64,000 bases of DNA from contig KV918926.1 of assembly GCA_002049455.2 (NCBI GenBank), positions 62,001-126,000 on the forward strand. The letters run 5' to 3'. This DNA comes from Porphyra umbilicalis. Taxonomy: Eukaryota; Rhodophyta; Bangiophyceae; Bangiales; Bangiaceae. A program made the translations under genes and the position numbers. This document shows positions 53,697 to 64,000 of the stretch, one piece after another. Numbering within the stretch: the stretch's first letter is position 1; every line of letters begins with the position of its first letter. The notes beneath the pieces are model-generated. The model ran no database searches. It was not told where the DNA came from and worked only from the letters and a program-made list of their open reading frames with translations.

Positions 53697-56600
53697 TCAG
53701 TAGCGCATGTCGCACAGGAGGGGGAGCGGGTATCCGCCAAAAGAACGTGGGTGGGAGGGGGGATCAAAAACAGGTGCAAGTGAGGGGGAGGGACCCAGAA
53801 AAGCAAACACGTCGATTCCTACCCACAGACGGCAGGAGCAGGGTTGGGTCAAGCACGAAGACAAGCGCGCAGAGTCGCATCAATGACAGGAAGCACGGGG
53901 CGTGGGGGACAGTGACGCGTCGGCCGCGCACAGCGTCGAGGGGGCCGACGGCGAGTGACAGCGGGTGGAACGTGGGCGGGAAACCACCAGATCGTTGGCC
54001 CCTGCGTGGGTCAGAAACGGCCCTGAGCGTCGTCCACTGGACCTCGTTGAGATTGGAATGCGGCCGATGAAAGCTAACAAAAACGTTCTTTTGAGCATCT
54101 CCCGAAATCTCCGGGCCGGTCAAATCCACTGTATCAGGTGTCTTAAGTCTGACGGGCAGCCGTCAGTAGTACGCGTAGTAGGACAACAGCGCCGCCTGCT
54201 GCTTGAAAAGATGGAAACAGTGCCGTAGGGAGCACGCGCCATGGGCACTGGCGCGGGACAGTGTGGTCACTCCACACAGGTGGTCGTTGAAAAGTAGAGT
54301 CCCAACAGCCCTGCTACCGGACCGCTTCAAACTAGCCTTCATTGGTGAAGAGTCAACACAGAGTACTGGATGATAGATCGGAAAGCGCGCCACCGCTGAC
54401 ACGTCGGGTTTGGTAGGGCACACAGTGTTGGACTGTTGATACGATGCCATGCACATGTGCCGAAGAGTAAGTCAGTTTGGAGGCATGAAAGGCACTGCGC
54501 CGTTGCCGGTCTGGGTTTTAACCTGATGCGCGAAGGTTGGTACGACGTGACATTCACGTGGGAATCACTCTAGAGTCAGCAGCCCTCGGAGGTGATCCAA
54601 CAGACGCCAGTTGTGGCATGGGACGGTAGGTTCATGTTACCCAGTCTGCACCATGTGCGCATTGCTGGTGGCCATCCCAGTGGAGCAGAACTCAGACAGA
54701 CACTTCTACTGAGTACAAAATCTTTTGTGTTGCAGGCTTCGTCATGAATGGGATGGGCTCTAAGGTGGTGGCTCTCTTATATCGTATCAGCTCATTGATG
54801 TGAAGAACAGGGCACTTGTCCCTTTCGTGCCTAGATTCCAACGACGCCAATCAAGACATCCGAGTAGAGTTTTATAGGATTGTGACCTACGGCGTCATAT
54901 TTCAGCCACCGTATGTACTCAGCATCACGAGCAATGCTAGGACGAAGCGGCCGAGGAAGTGTAGGTTTATCAAGCTGCGCACGGGATCCTGTTCGCGATA
55001 CAGTTGAAAGCAAGCAAAAGCCTACTTCATCCCTGACAACGTGGTGAGTACACTTTGTGTACAGCACGGCACCACGAGCAAGAAGCTCCCGCATACACTT
55101 GGTATCGGACGTAGCGCTCACGGGGACATGAAGAGCCCACCTGTCCAATACCGCCAGGAGTCAGCCGCCGCGTCCGACGCATGCACAGCGGTAGGTGACT
55201 GCCTGATATCGTACCCCAGATGTCGGATGTCTGGGGGGCAGAGAGCAGCACAGAAAGATGCAGGCCGACCAGAAGCCTGTCTGTGGTCCTGTATCGACGG
55301 CGGGCACGACCAGGATGGTCGGCGCCACCAGTATCCCGTCGGGGAATCTTTGTGACGGCAGCGCACGTACACGGGATCTCGGACCTGTGATGCACGCAAC
55401 GCTTGTGCTCCAGTATCACCGGGGGGCTGTGCCCACGCCACGGCTGTGTTGCCGTCCATCAGACGCGTTGTTGGTAGGTGGCGCTGGTCGTAGGGCGAGG
55501 CGCGGCGCGCCGGCGCCGCTACCCGTGCTGCGCGGTTGTGCTCCACCCTTGCATGGCGATGCGGCAGGGGGGGGCGCGTGCGCTGCCGCTCGCTGTAGTC
55601 GTCGGGGGGATGACAATGACAATCACAAGCAGCATCGTATCGTCGCGCCGATTCGATGTGCTGCCCAATGAAAATCCGCTGGATGGTACGCCATTGACTA
55701 TCAGCCTCTGATATGAAGGAGTAAGGCTCATCCACCACCCACTGAACTGAAGGACTCAGGCTTATCCGCCTCCATGTCACGTGACCATTTGTCCATTCCG
55801 CATGCTTCCGGGCTTTCAGCTGTCCCGACAGCCGGCCCCCAAATCAATGCATTTGAAGCGGTTCGGACAAGCGGCAAGAACGTCACGAGACTCGCCTAAC
55901 GGCTCGGCGACTAAAGCGCGCGCGCGCCCTTCACACGAGCCGAGCGCTCAACCCGACTTCGCCGCTCTCCCCAGTCAATCCACCACTCCCGCCTCGCCTG
56001 CCCTACCATTCTGCGCACAGGACGCGCACACACCTGGCCCCTGCCATCTGTCCTTACCGCCCACGGCACTCTGCCCATGGCCCCGCCTAGTCGGGCACGC
56101 TCGCGGGCGGTTTCGCCACCCGCAATGCAGTTCCCGCCCACTGCGCCCCACTAACCGGAGCCTGCTGGCCGCCGACCCGCGCGCTGCACGCGAGCGCGTG
56201 TGGTGGCGGCATCACCCAACGTTTCCAGACATGGGCGGCGCGATGGGGATTTGAATATAACCCTGCCAGGGCTGGTTGTGGGCAGCTGGGAGCAATTGCC
56301 GTGGCCGCAGCCAGCCGCCATCGGTAGTGTTTTTCCCTTTTCTTAAGTCTCATTGCATCTACATCGTTTCCGTGGTACGGTCTGGTGACACGCCCTCCGA
56401 ACCTTTGGCCTCAAGAGTATGAGGCTGCAGATGCAGATACTTGTACCCTCAGTATCACGTGCCAAGCAGCGCTCATCGTGTGCCATTCTCTTTGCTAGCC
56501 ACTACCTGTCATCTAGCCGACGACTCTGCCTACTCAGGACCCAAAACCGCAGCGCCCGCGCCGCCCGCCGGGTCATCCCCCCCCTCCATACACGCACCCA

Positions 56601-57110
56601 CACCTGCATGGATTTATTGACCCCCACTGTCGATGGCCTCGGCCAGGAGCCCCGCCCACAACCCGGCCAAAAGCCTCCTCCAGGACGTCAGCGGCTCCCT
56701 GAAGACCGTCTCCCTGTGGTCGCCGTCGCCGCCGCCACCCGCCATGTCGCCGGCGATGGCGGCGGCGGCAGCAAGCGCAACGACAAGTGGGGCGGAAACA
56801 GTGTGAGCGACCCCCGACTCGCCGTCCACACCGCCCACGACCTCCCCCTTCCGACGCAACATGAAATATGCCACACAGCGCCGCGGTTTGGGCTTGGAAA
56901 CGCACAAGGTAGGACAAACGGTTCACTAGACTTTCATACGCGATAACTTACTGACCAGTATGTCAAGGACTACGAATGAGGCACAAGAGACACAAAGCGA
57001 AGGAGAAGCACGAGAGGCCTACAACGGTCCCTGAGACAGTCGCCCAGAGGCTCGGCCGCACACGTAAGGCCAATATCAACAGCGAGAAAAACGTACACCA
57101 GCACGTGTTC
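53697..57110. other. interval between the two genes of the 13.6 kb segment
   Basis: No domain was recognised. A short plus-strand candidate exon starts at ATG 56633 (MASARSPAHNPAKSLLQDVS) and reaches a donor-like GTGAGC near 56803; no partner exon is evident. Bases 54580-55100 are the least GC-biased part of the segment. Confidence 0.35.
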
Positions 57111-58490
57111 TCACCTACGAGTAGGTAGGCTGGCGGCCCCCAGCTGCACAGCGGCGTTGAGGCCGGCCCCGGTCGGAGTGCGACGAGTGCGCTTGTCAGG
57201 GGCGGTCACAGTGGACGGAGCCGCCGCCCGCTTGCTCCTCCCACGGGTGGCGCGTGGGGCCTTGGCGGCCGCATCAGCGGCGGCGGCACGAGATGCAGCG
57301 CGTGCGCTTAGAGCTGCTAGTACCCCATCCGACGCAACGCCGCTGCTTGCTGCCGCCGGCGCCGGCGACGCAGACGCCGTAACGGCCGGCCGAGGCGCAA
57401 TCGTGATGGCCGCTTCCAAGGGAGGCACTTCAGAGACAGGCGCTCCCACCGACGCAGCAGATGGGACACTCACCGCTGTTGCGGCAGCAACGACAGCTGC
57501 GGACTCGACAGCCTCGGCGGCGTCGAGGGCGGCGGACGCCCTTTGCACAGCAGCGGCCGCCTCCTCCTGCGCCAGGTTGTCTTGACCCAGCTGCACGACT
57601 TCCGCTCGGAAGCGGCAGTGACGCATCGTTGCGTGCACCGAGGGCTCCTTGTCTCACAAAAGGAGCATCGCCGCGACCGCCTCGTCTTGCGTACAGGTCG
57701 CCTTGTTGGCAGGGATCCCAAACAGGGTTACCAGCTTAGCGCCCGTCGCGCCGTTGTCCCGCGACCGCGCCGTCACCGAAAGCAGCCGGCGGTCGACGAG
57801 CACGCCGATTGGCCACCGCCCCCCAGGCAGCCCATCGTTGGGGAAGACGGCTGCTGGCAGCTTGTGCGGCCACCATCGCGCGGTGCACTCGGTCACGTAG
57901 CGAGGAAGCGTCTGCACCCGCCCTGTCAGGTGGGCGACGGCCGCCCAGAGAGTGAGGCGGACGAGCAGCGCCGTCGTGTGGTTGACGACCATCAGCGTCT
58001 CCATGAAGCTGCACGCCTTCTCGGAGGGCTGGTACGGTGGTGGGGGGTCCGCCGACTCGAGGGTGAAGGGCAGTCGGACCCAGTCCTCAGAGCCAGACGA
58101 GTCGCTCTCCGAGTTCAGCTTGTCGATTGACAAGCCCGCCGCGGTGCGCGACATGCGGCACGCCATGCGCTGGATACGCAGCGGCGCCTGAAGGTCAGCA
58201 TCCACCGCTGAGGTAATGATATCCAGGTAGTCCTTCGTCGTCATGCCCTCCGGCAGCACCCCGTCGATAATCGAGTCGTCATCCACCAGGCGGGCAGGCT
58301 CGCCGCCGATCGGCAGCGTGATGCCACGCAGGCTGTCTCGTCCCCGGATGAATTGGTGCACTTGAGACATAACGCGTAGCAATTCCGAGTCAACCGGCTG
58401 CCCGGCGCCATAGATTTTTGCCCATGCGACGCTGCCGGCCGGGTCTACCCCAGACCTGTGGACAAGCAGTCGCATCTCGGGGTTGATCTT
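57111..58490 (-). pseudogene. unrecognised gene, globular and C-terminal part, one internal TGA
   Basis: One frame runs from 58490 to 57111 with a single stop, TGA at 57654-57656, between AVAAMLLL and DKEPSVHATMRHCRFR; both sides read as coding. The first part has ordinary globular composition (WAKIYGAGQPVDSELLRVMS, TTKDYLDIITSAVDADLQAP, MVVNHTTALLVRLTLWAAV). The part after the stop is a helical Ala/Glu region (LAQEEAAAAVQRASAALDAA) ending in a basic, nuclear-signal-like tail (RATRGRSKRAA, then PDKRTRRTP). Just upstream, CACTATCTAG|AAG at about 58489 could be a splice acceptor linking it to the repeat-rich frame at 58445-60154. Function unknown. A position inside the X segment suggests an accessory gene. 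Confidence 0.5.
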
Positions 58491-60154
58491 CTAGATAGTG
58501 CTGGCCAGCGGGAGAGCCTGTGGAGCGCAGGATTCTGGCTGCCCCGCGCCGCACGCGACCGGGCACGGACGCGAGTGTGCTCGGCGAGGCTGAAGCGCGC
58601 ACCCAGAGGCGGGTCCTCCGACACGTCATGCACAAACGCCGCCCCGCGATCCGCCGGCGTAGCTGGGGCAGCGGTGGCCGGAATCACCGGCGTGACAGGC
58701 ACGGTAGCCATGGAGGCAGGCGCCGAGCCGCCCGAGGCGGCCGCTGTCGTCGCCATCGCCACCGGTGCGGCAGGCATTGGGGCTCGCACAGCGTCATCGG
58801 AAGCGCCTGCACCGACGACGGGGACTGCAGGGCGGGCAGCGGGACGGGGAGGCGCGATGGTCGTGGCCACCACCGTGGCAACCGCCCCGACAACAGGCGC
58901 GGCAGGGCGGGGAGCGGGGAGGGGGGCAGCCACGGCTGCCGTCACAGCCGGGGCAACCGCAGCGACGACGAGGACAGCAGGGCGAGCAGCGGGGCGGGGA
59001 GGCGCGATGGTCGTGGCCATCACCGTGGAAGCCGCCCCGACGACGGGCGCGGCAGGGCGAGGAGCGAGGAGAGGGGCAGCCACGGCGGCCGTCACAGCCG
59101 GGGCAAACGCAGCGACGACAGGAACAGCAGGGCGAGCAGTAGGGCGGGGAGGGGCGATGGTCGTGGCCATCACCGTGGCAACTGCCCCGACGACGGGCGC
59201 GGCAGAGCGGGGAGCGAGGATGGGGGCAGCCATGGCGGCTGTCACAGCCGGGGCAACCGCAGCGACGACGGGGACAGCAGGGCGAGCAGCAGGGCGGGGA
59301 GGCGCGATGGTCGTGGCCACCACCGGGGCAACCGCCCCGATGACGGGCGCGGCGGGGCGAGGAGCGAGGAGGGGGGCAGCCACGGCGGCCGGCACCGCCG
59401 GCGCAACCGCAGCGACGACCGGTACTGCAAGGCGAGCAGCGGGTTGGGGAGGCGCGACGGGCATGGACACTACCGGGGCTCCCGCATTGACGACGAGCGC
59501 GGCAGGACGAGCAGCGAAGCGGAGGGGAGCGACGGCGGAGGGCACCGCCGGGGCAACCGCAGCGACGACGGGGACTGCAGGGCGAGCAGCGGGGCGGAAA
59601 GGCGCGACGGTTGAGGCCACCGTTGGGGCAACGACACGAACGACAGGGGTGGTAGGGCGAGGAGCGAGGCGGGGGGGAGCGACGGCGGCGGGTACGGCCG
59701 GGGCGACGACACGAACGACGGGGGTGGTAGGGCGAGGGGCGAGCCGGGGGGGAGCGACGGCGGCGGGTACGGCCGGGGCGACGACACGAACGACGGGGGT
59801 GGTTGGGCGAGAAGCGCGGCGGACGGGAGCGACGGCGGCGGGTACGGCCGGAGCGACGACACGAAGGACGGGGTTGATAGGGCGAGTGGCGAGGCGGGGG
59901 GGAGCGACGGCGGCGGACACGGCCGGGGCGACGACACGTACGACGGGGGTGGTAGGGCGTGGGGCGATGCGGAAGGCAGCGACGGCGGCGGGCACCGCCG
60001 GGGAGACGACACGTACGGCGGGAGCGCCTGGGCGCCGAGAGTCGTTGGTAGGTGCTTCCGCCGGACCCATTATCCAGGGCAAGGGGGGCGTCGACAACAC
60101 GTGATACGGGAGAGGGAGGAGAGGGGACAGAGAGGAGAAAGAAAACCGAGGCAA
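58445..60154 (-). CDS. Ala/Pro/Val-rich repeat protein, probable N-terminal exon
   Basis: The 569-codon minus-strand frame consists mostly of a 25-residue repeat (PTTPVVRVVAPAVPAAVAPP and variants), later alternating with a second version to give 50-residue units (PVVGAVATVVATTIAPPRP). The last 90 residues are non-repetitive (FVHDVSEDPPLGARFSLAEH). A start at 60154 or at the Met near 60071 (MGPAEAPTNDSRRPG) is possible. Because the DNA unit is 75 bp and lacks stops in any frame, the plus strand is also open for 548 codons over the same stretch. The minus strand is preferred because its non-repeat end leads into the next coding region. Confidence 0.45.
   Translation of the reverse strand: MPRFSFSSLSPLLPLPYHVLSTPPLPWIMGPAEAPTNDSRRPGAPAVRVVSPAVPAAVAAFRIAPRPTTPVVRVVAPAVSAAVAPPRLATRPINPVLRVVAPAVPAAVAPVRRASRPTTPVVRVVAPAVPAAVAPPRLAPRPTTPVVRVVAPAVPAAVAPPRLAPRPTTPVVRVVAPTVASTVAPFRPAARPAVPVVAAVAPAVPSAVAPLRFAARPAALVVNAGAPVVSMPVAPPQPAARLAVPVVAAVAPAVPAAVAAPLLAPRPAAPVIGAVAPVVATTIAPPRPAARPAVPVVAAVAPAVTAAMAAPILAPRSAAPVVGAVATVMATTIAPPRPTARPAVPVVAAFAPAVTAAVAAPLLAPRPAAPVVGAASTVMATTIAPPRPAARPAVLVVAAVAPAVTAAVAAPLPAPRPAAPVVGAVATVVATTIAPPRPAARPAVPVVGAGASDDAVRAPMPAAPVAMATTAAASGGSAPASMATVPVTPVIPATAAPATPADRGAAFVHDVSEDPPLGARFSLAEHTRVRARSRAARGSQNPALHRLSRWPALSRRSTPRCDCLSTGLG
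58780..60040 (-). repeat. 75 bp minisatellite with 150 bp higher-order units
   Basis: On the plus strand consecutive units start at 59641, 59716 and 59791 (CGACRGGGGTGGTWGGGCGA). Toward lower coordinates pairs of diverged units alternate every 150 bp (for example GGCGCGATGGTCGTGGCCA at about 58850, 59001 and 59301). The period is a multiple of three, so the repeat number can change without breaking the frame. Confidence 0.85.
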
Positions 60155-60529
60155 AGGTGGAGAGGGAGTAGAGGAGGGGCCGAGAAAGGAAAAGGCTCAG
60201 GGCAATGTGTCAGGTGCTGATGGCCGAAGTGGTGGCTCCGGAAGGCAGGCTCGAGGGGCTCTAAAAAGGGGCCGCCGCAACAGCGAACGCCAGCCACCAT
60301 TGATGCGAGTGCCCGCAAGAAAGCATGCAGCGCCGACGCCGCATCCACTGCGAGCACCAGGTTCCAACCATCGACGATGAGCACCACAACAGGAATACAA
60401 TAGCACCCCGTGCGGCACGAAACGGCCAGGGGGCGCGCATGATAGCCCAACCGCATGGCGGCCGCCGCAGCACCAAAAAGCGCGCCCAAAATTGAGCCCA
60501 CAACCCCCCTCCCCCAGACCGCCGCCGAG

Positions 60530-61180
60530 GCCCCCCTTCGACACGGCGCGCGCCAGCGCCAAAAACCCGCGCCCGCAGCAGCCCGCAGCGGCCCACCCAG
60601 AGACCCCAGAAGCGCCGCCTAGCGTCGGCGGCGCCAAAAAGAGCGCCTGCAGCCCCCCCCCAGGCCGGCCCCGAGCCCCCCTTCCCACGCGGCGCGCGCC
60701 AGCGCCAAAATCCGGCGCCCGCAGCAGCCCACAGCGGCCCACCCAGGGCCCCCGGAAGCGCCGCCCAGCGGCAGCGGCGCCAAAAAGCGCGCCCGCAGCC
60801 CCCCCACCAGGCCGGCCCCGCCCCCCCCCCCCACGCGGCGCGCGCCAGCGCCAAAATCCGGCGCCCGCAGCAGCCCGCAGCGGCCCACCCAGGGCCCCCG
60901 GAAGCGCCGCCCAGAGGCGGCGGCGCCAAAAAGCGCGCCCGCTGCCCCCCCCCAGGCCGGCCCCGAGCCCCCCCGCCACGCGGCGCGCGCCAGCGCCAAA
61001 AACCGGCGCCCGCAGCAGCCCGCAGCGGCGCATTCAGGGCCCCGGAAGCGCCGCCCAGCGGCGGCGGGGCCAAAAAGCGCGCCCGCAGCACCCCCAGCAG
61101 GCCGCCCCCGAGCCCCCCCCCGCACGCAGCGCGCGCCAGCGCCAAAAACCGGCGCCCGCACCGGCCCCCAGTGGCCCACC
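60530..61180. repeat. 146 bp minisatellite, about 4.5 copies
   Basis: CGCCAGCGCCAAAA recurs at 60551, 60697, 60843, 60988 and 61134, spacing 146, 146, 145 and 146 bp. Each unit also has CAGCGGCCCACCCAG, GCCAAAAAG and a C-rich run. The period is not a multiple of three, so the long frames across it only cycle through frames and are not evidence of a gene. Confidence 0.85.
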
Positions 61181-61484
61181 ATGGGCCCCCGTGGGGGCGC
61201 CGGAAGCGCCGCCGTGAGCTGGGGCACAACGGGGACGCGGCGAGGGTGCCGAATACGACGCTCTGGGGTGCTGCGCATCCGGTCAGATCGACAGCAGCGG
61301 ACGAGCGCAGGGGTCCTGGATCCTGGTTGTCAGTTTGAACGATCGGCCAGGGCGTGGCCGAGCGCGATCCAGCGGCCGCTCGGCCGCCTGATCACGCGCG
61401 CATGCCATTGGACGAGCATGAGTTTGCTTGGAGCGCACGGGGACGTGCAGTTACACCCTCGCCTGTGGTGCGTTCTTCGGCCCG

Positions 61485-61509
61485 GTTATATCCACTGTGG
61501 ATATAACCG
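61485..61509. repeat. subterminal palindrome of family X right end
   Basis: GGTTATATCCAC is followed by a short centre and TGGATATAACC, forming a near-perfect hairpin 5 to 10 bp from the 25 bp terminal repeat. The 13.2 kb copy has the diverged form at 13893-13918. Subterminal palindromes often serve as transposase binding sites. Confidence 0.7.
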
Positions 61510-61694
61510 GGACGGATTTAACCGAATAATGACTGTACCCTTCATTGTAGGCCTGGCACATGCCGCTCATTGGCTGACTCGGTTCCTTACACTGCCGATG
61601 AGGAACGGCCTCGATGATGAAGCGTCTGTGCTGCCACGCCTGGCCTGGCATCACCACGCCCCGGCCCGGCACCCCGTGGCCGCCGCCGCCACGC

Positions 61695-62365
61695 CTAAAG
61701 GTCTATTCCATGCATTTAGGCGCATGAGGAAAGGGTTTTCTCTGCTGTTCTAGACTTTTTTGAACCATGAGAAGTGAATAGAACTGGTCTCCGTGGCATG
61801 GGTACTCAAGGAAAAAAGACTAGGCGCTCAAAGGATCTTGTAGCGCTGAGATACACCTCGGTGTTTCTCTGCCCCGCCAGAATCGCGCCGTTTTCTTTGT
61901 CTCTGGAGATCCAGAACTGGCTCTGACCAATTTCTCATGCAAGACACGTATTGATTCGATCTGGCATCCCATGGAAATGCACTTTCTCTCGGCCAGCTAC
62001 GAGCATCACCTGCCCCCCACCACCACCGCCCATGTTGACCAACGGCCACACATGTAGTCCAGAATTCCCCGCAGCACCGATGACACGCATTATTTTGCCT
62101 AGCCACGTCGAGTTACCGCCTGCAGCGTGATCAGCGGGCCATTTATTCCACAAGAAGGCGTTCAAGACAACGGTGGGATGCAAGGAAAAACGTCTGTCTC
62201 TCAAGCCTATTGTCGTAGCCGCCTGAAAGTGGGTCATAAAAAAGCTGATATAGTAGGCTCCAGGATGCGTCCATGCGGAGCGTCAACGCTTGTTCCATTG
62301 CCGAGTTCTGTGCGCGCCAATATGAGTCGCGCTCATGCGCCTTAATGCGTGGAATCGACCTTTAG
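61695..62365. mobile_element. 671 bp MITE with ~32 bp terminal inverted repeats
   Basis: The left end CTAAAGGTCTATTCCATGC (then ATTTAGGCGCATGA) is mirrored at the right by TCATGCGCCTTAATGCG (then TGGAATCGACCTTTAG), with about four mismatches. It has no coding capacity. Flanks CCACGC and TTAAGG give no target duplication, so the superfamily is open. Confidence 0.75.
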
Positions 62366-63486
62366 TTAAGGGCGGTCTTCTGGGTCTAATCTGACAGTAC
62401 GAAGCCCTCTCACAAGCACCGCCAGGGCAGCATACGTGTCGCCCACTCGGGCTGACAGTCTCCACATACCTCTTTTGGTTGGCCCAAGAGCACACCGAGC
62501 CGACATTCTGGCTTCCCATTTCCATGGACTTGAGTCTATAGTGCTTTCCTACAGCCACACGTCGGAGAAAAGAGTCCTTTTTTCTAGTGCACGTTGCGGG
62601 AGTACTTTAAAAAACGTTTTTGGCGGTCCGTTTGACTCCGTACGCCGATGGAGGACGTCCCCCAGCGCTTTCGTGACTATGGGAGCATGCGCCGGGGCTG
62701 TTCGCATCTTTCTGTGAATTTGCTAGAGGTGGCGACGTCTTCATCGCCCGTACGGTCTGCGGAAGCATAATCGTGGTTAGAAAGGTACGTGAGGGCAGGT
62801 GCGGCGTTGACGGGGTCGTGGGGGCAGGTGGACGCGGCCGCGAACGGCCATGACGTCGCAACTCCACTGGTTTTGGCGGGAATCGGGGTCTGGGGGCCCT
62901 GTGGGAGGTGTCCGCTTTGAGATTTCGAACAGGGGGTCGTGTCGGCGCTGAGGGCGCGACTCTTTTCGTGGTCGCGTCCGTTCGCGCAACACCCGCGCGC
63001 GGCGGGCGGGGGCGGTGGCCACCGCTGGTCGCGGCGTTGCCGCCGCGCCAGCCGCGGACGCGGCGGTGGGCGGTGGACGACCGCGCGCACGACGCGCGCC
63101 CGCACGCGACAGCGGGCGGCGGCGGAAGCCGCGGTGGCGGCGACCGCGGTGGCGGCGGCCGCTGCAGCGGCGGCGGCACCGCCGCCGCCGCCGCCGCCCG
63201 TCGGACCGGCGGTGACCCCACCCGCGGCGTGTGTGGCGGGCGCGCGATCGGCCGGCGGCGGTGTTTTCCCTTCTTTTTTTTTGCCCGCCGTGGACCCCCG
63301 TCGTGCCGGACGACGCGCGACGCGCGCGCTCCCCCGCCCGCGCCCGCCCCGCCGCGTTGCGAGCCGTGCGCGCGCCGGGCGGCGGGCATGGGGCTCCTTT
63401 GGTGGCTGGTCGCGCCCGCCACCGCACTGGGCTTTGCGGCCGCGTCGCCCGCCGCTGCAGCGTCGGTCGCCGGCGGCGCGCTGACG

Positions 63487-63521
<35 letters not shown>

Positions 63522-64000
63522 GTCAACGTCTGCCGCCGGCGCCGCGGTGGCCGCCGCGCGGCGGCGCGTGACCCCCCCCCCCAGGGCGGTTGCGGCCACA
63601 ACCGTGGCCGCCACGCCCGCCGCCGCCAGCCTTGCGGCCGCCGCGCAGCGGCGGCCCTACGGGAAATGCCGGATCAAAAAAGCACGATCTCCTGGGGTTA
63701 AGAAAGCTCGATACCCTACCAGGTTGGGAACCGGGGGTGAGACCGAGGAAGGCTCCCCATTGGTCCGATGATAAAAAATTCAGGCCAAATGAAACTCTGG
63801 AAAGGGTCTGTGACGCACCCTGACATATTGTGCGGCTGTCATTGATTTGATTTCATGGCTGCTGTTGAGACGACCACGGCGGCAACGACGACGGCGGCCG
63901 CGGCAGCGGCCGCAGCAATGGCGGCAACGGTGGCGGCAGCGACGGCGCCGACGGCGTCGACGACGGTGGCAGGGGCAGTGACGGCGGCAACGGTGACGCC
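62366..64000. other. low-complexity right end
   Basis: From about 62990 to 63660 the plus strand is GCGGCGGC-type sequence with open frames in every direction. One frame starts at ATG 63388 with a hydrophobic, signal-like N-terminus (MGLLWWLVAPATALGFAAAS) and runs 127 codons to 63771, but most of it is Gly/Ala repeat, so I give it little weight. The last 130 bases are GGCAACG/GACGGCG repeats. Confidence 0.4.

Larger units (their letters stand above)
47967..61538. mobile_element. 13.6 kb segment bounded by family X terminal inverted repeats
   Basis: The left end GTACAGTCATTATTCGG (47967) continues TTATATCC; the right end, read on the minus strand from 61538, is GTACAGTCATTATTCGG followed by TTAAATCC, so 24 of 25 bases match. 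The subterminal block at the right contains a near-perfect palindrome (61485-61509). Inside, all on the minus strand, are the KDZ-like transposase (49000-53696) and a second gene (57111-60154), plus a 146 bp minisatellite. The 730 bp element at 13218 is its apparent deletion derivative. No target duplication could be read, and a KDZ element nested within an X element is an alternative. Confidence 0.5.

Noticed and set aside
58458-60104. 548-codon plus-strand frame as a gene
   Set aside because: It is the antisense of a stop-free 75 bp repeat. The minus strand has non-repetitive sequence leading into another coding region, the plus frame does not.
60197-61278. Overlapping Trp/Arg/Gly-rich frames of 219-322 codons
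   Set aside because: They arise from the 146 bp repeat, whose period is not a multiple of three, so each frame just cycles through the same words.

Overview
This looks like a GC-rich nuclear contig of a eukaryote, dominated by transposable elements. The evidence is long Ala/Pro/Gly/Arg-rich open stretches, eukaryotic splice signals (CAG|GTAAGT, GT...CAG introns), a Kozak-type start (GCCACCATGG), chromodomain Ty3/gypsy retrotransposons, PIF/Harbinger and KDZ-like DNA transposons, and no operons or ribosome binding sites. The overall style (high GC, low-complexity proteins, repeat load) would fit a bangiophyte red alga such as Porphyra/Pyropia. That assignment is inference, not something a marker gene here proves.

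Layout. 1-371: a partial minus-strand frame running off the left edge. 555-3124: a terminal-repeat end, a repeat arm, and a 2.2 kb element with ~420 bp inverted arms. 3137-12897: a chromodomain Ty3/gypsy element (A, minus strand) with two tandem long terminal repeats on its 3' side and a truncated one on its 5' side. Its gag and pol are full length but carry frameshifts, in-frame stops (nearly all TGA) and a damaged protease motif. 12898-13947: an inverted copy of the left arm followed by a 730 bp non-autonomous element. 14436-15140: two tandem 351 bp units. 18168-25260: a two-gene PIF/Harbinger unit, with a Myb/SANT-like accessory protein (+) convergent to a DDE transposase (-). 25665-28120: two short inverted-repeat elements. 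28511-34042: a second, more decayed Ty3/gypsy element (B, plus strand), followed by the 3' part of an unrecognised gene. 38-41 kb: direct repeats and strand-biased low-complexity DNA. 41995-43391: three Harbinger-type MITE insertions, each with a visible 3 bp target duplication, one nested in another. 44411-45524: the best host-gene candidate, a two-exon secreted protein. 47967-61538: a 13.6 kb segment bounded by matching 25 bp terminal inverted repeats. It holds a SWIM-zinc-finger KDZ/HMGXB3-like transposase, a second unrecognised minus-strand gene with a 75 bp coding minisatellite, and a 146 bp minisatellite. 61695-62365: another MITE. The rest of the right end is low-complexity.

How the parts relate. 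The Harbinger pair would supply the transposase and DNA-binding partner used by PIF-type elements, and the MITEs at 42-43 kb have the target duplication size and preference expected of that superfamily. The transposase copy here, however, has Lys where the catalytic Glu belongs, so it is probably not the active source. The 730 bp element at 13.2 kb matches the left 560 bp and the right ~60 bp of the 13.6 kb segment, so it looks like an internal-deletion derivative. Both gypsy elements are inactive by sequence. Apart from the 44.4 kb gene, no convincing single-copy host gene was recognised; no tRNA, rRNA or CRISPR was seen.
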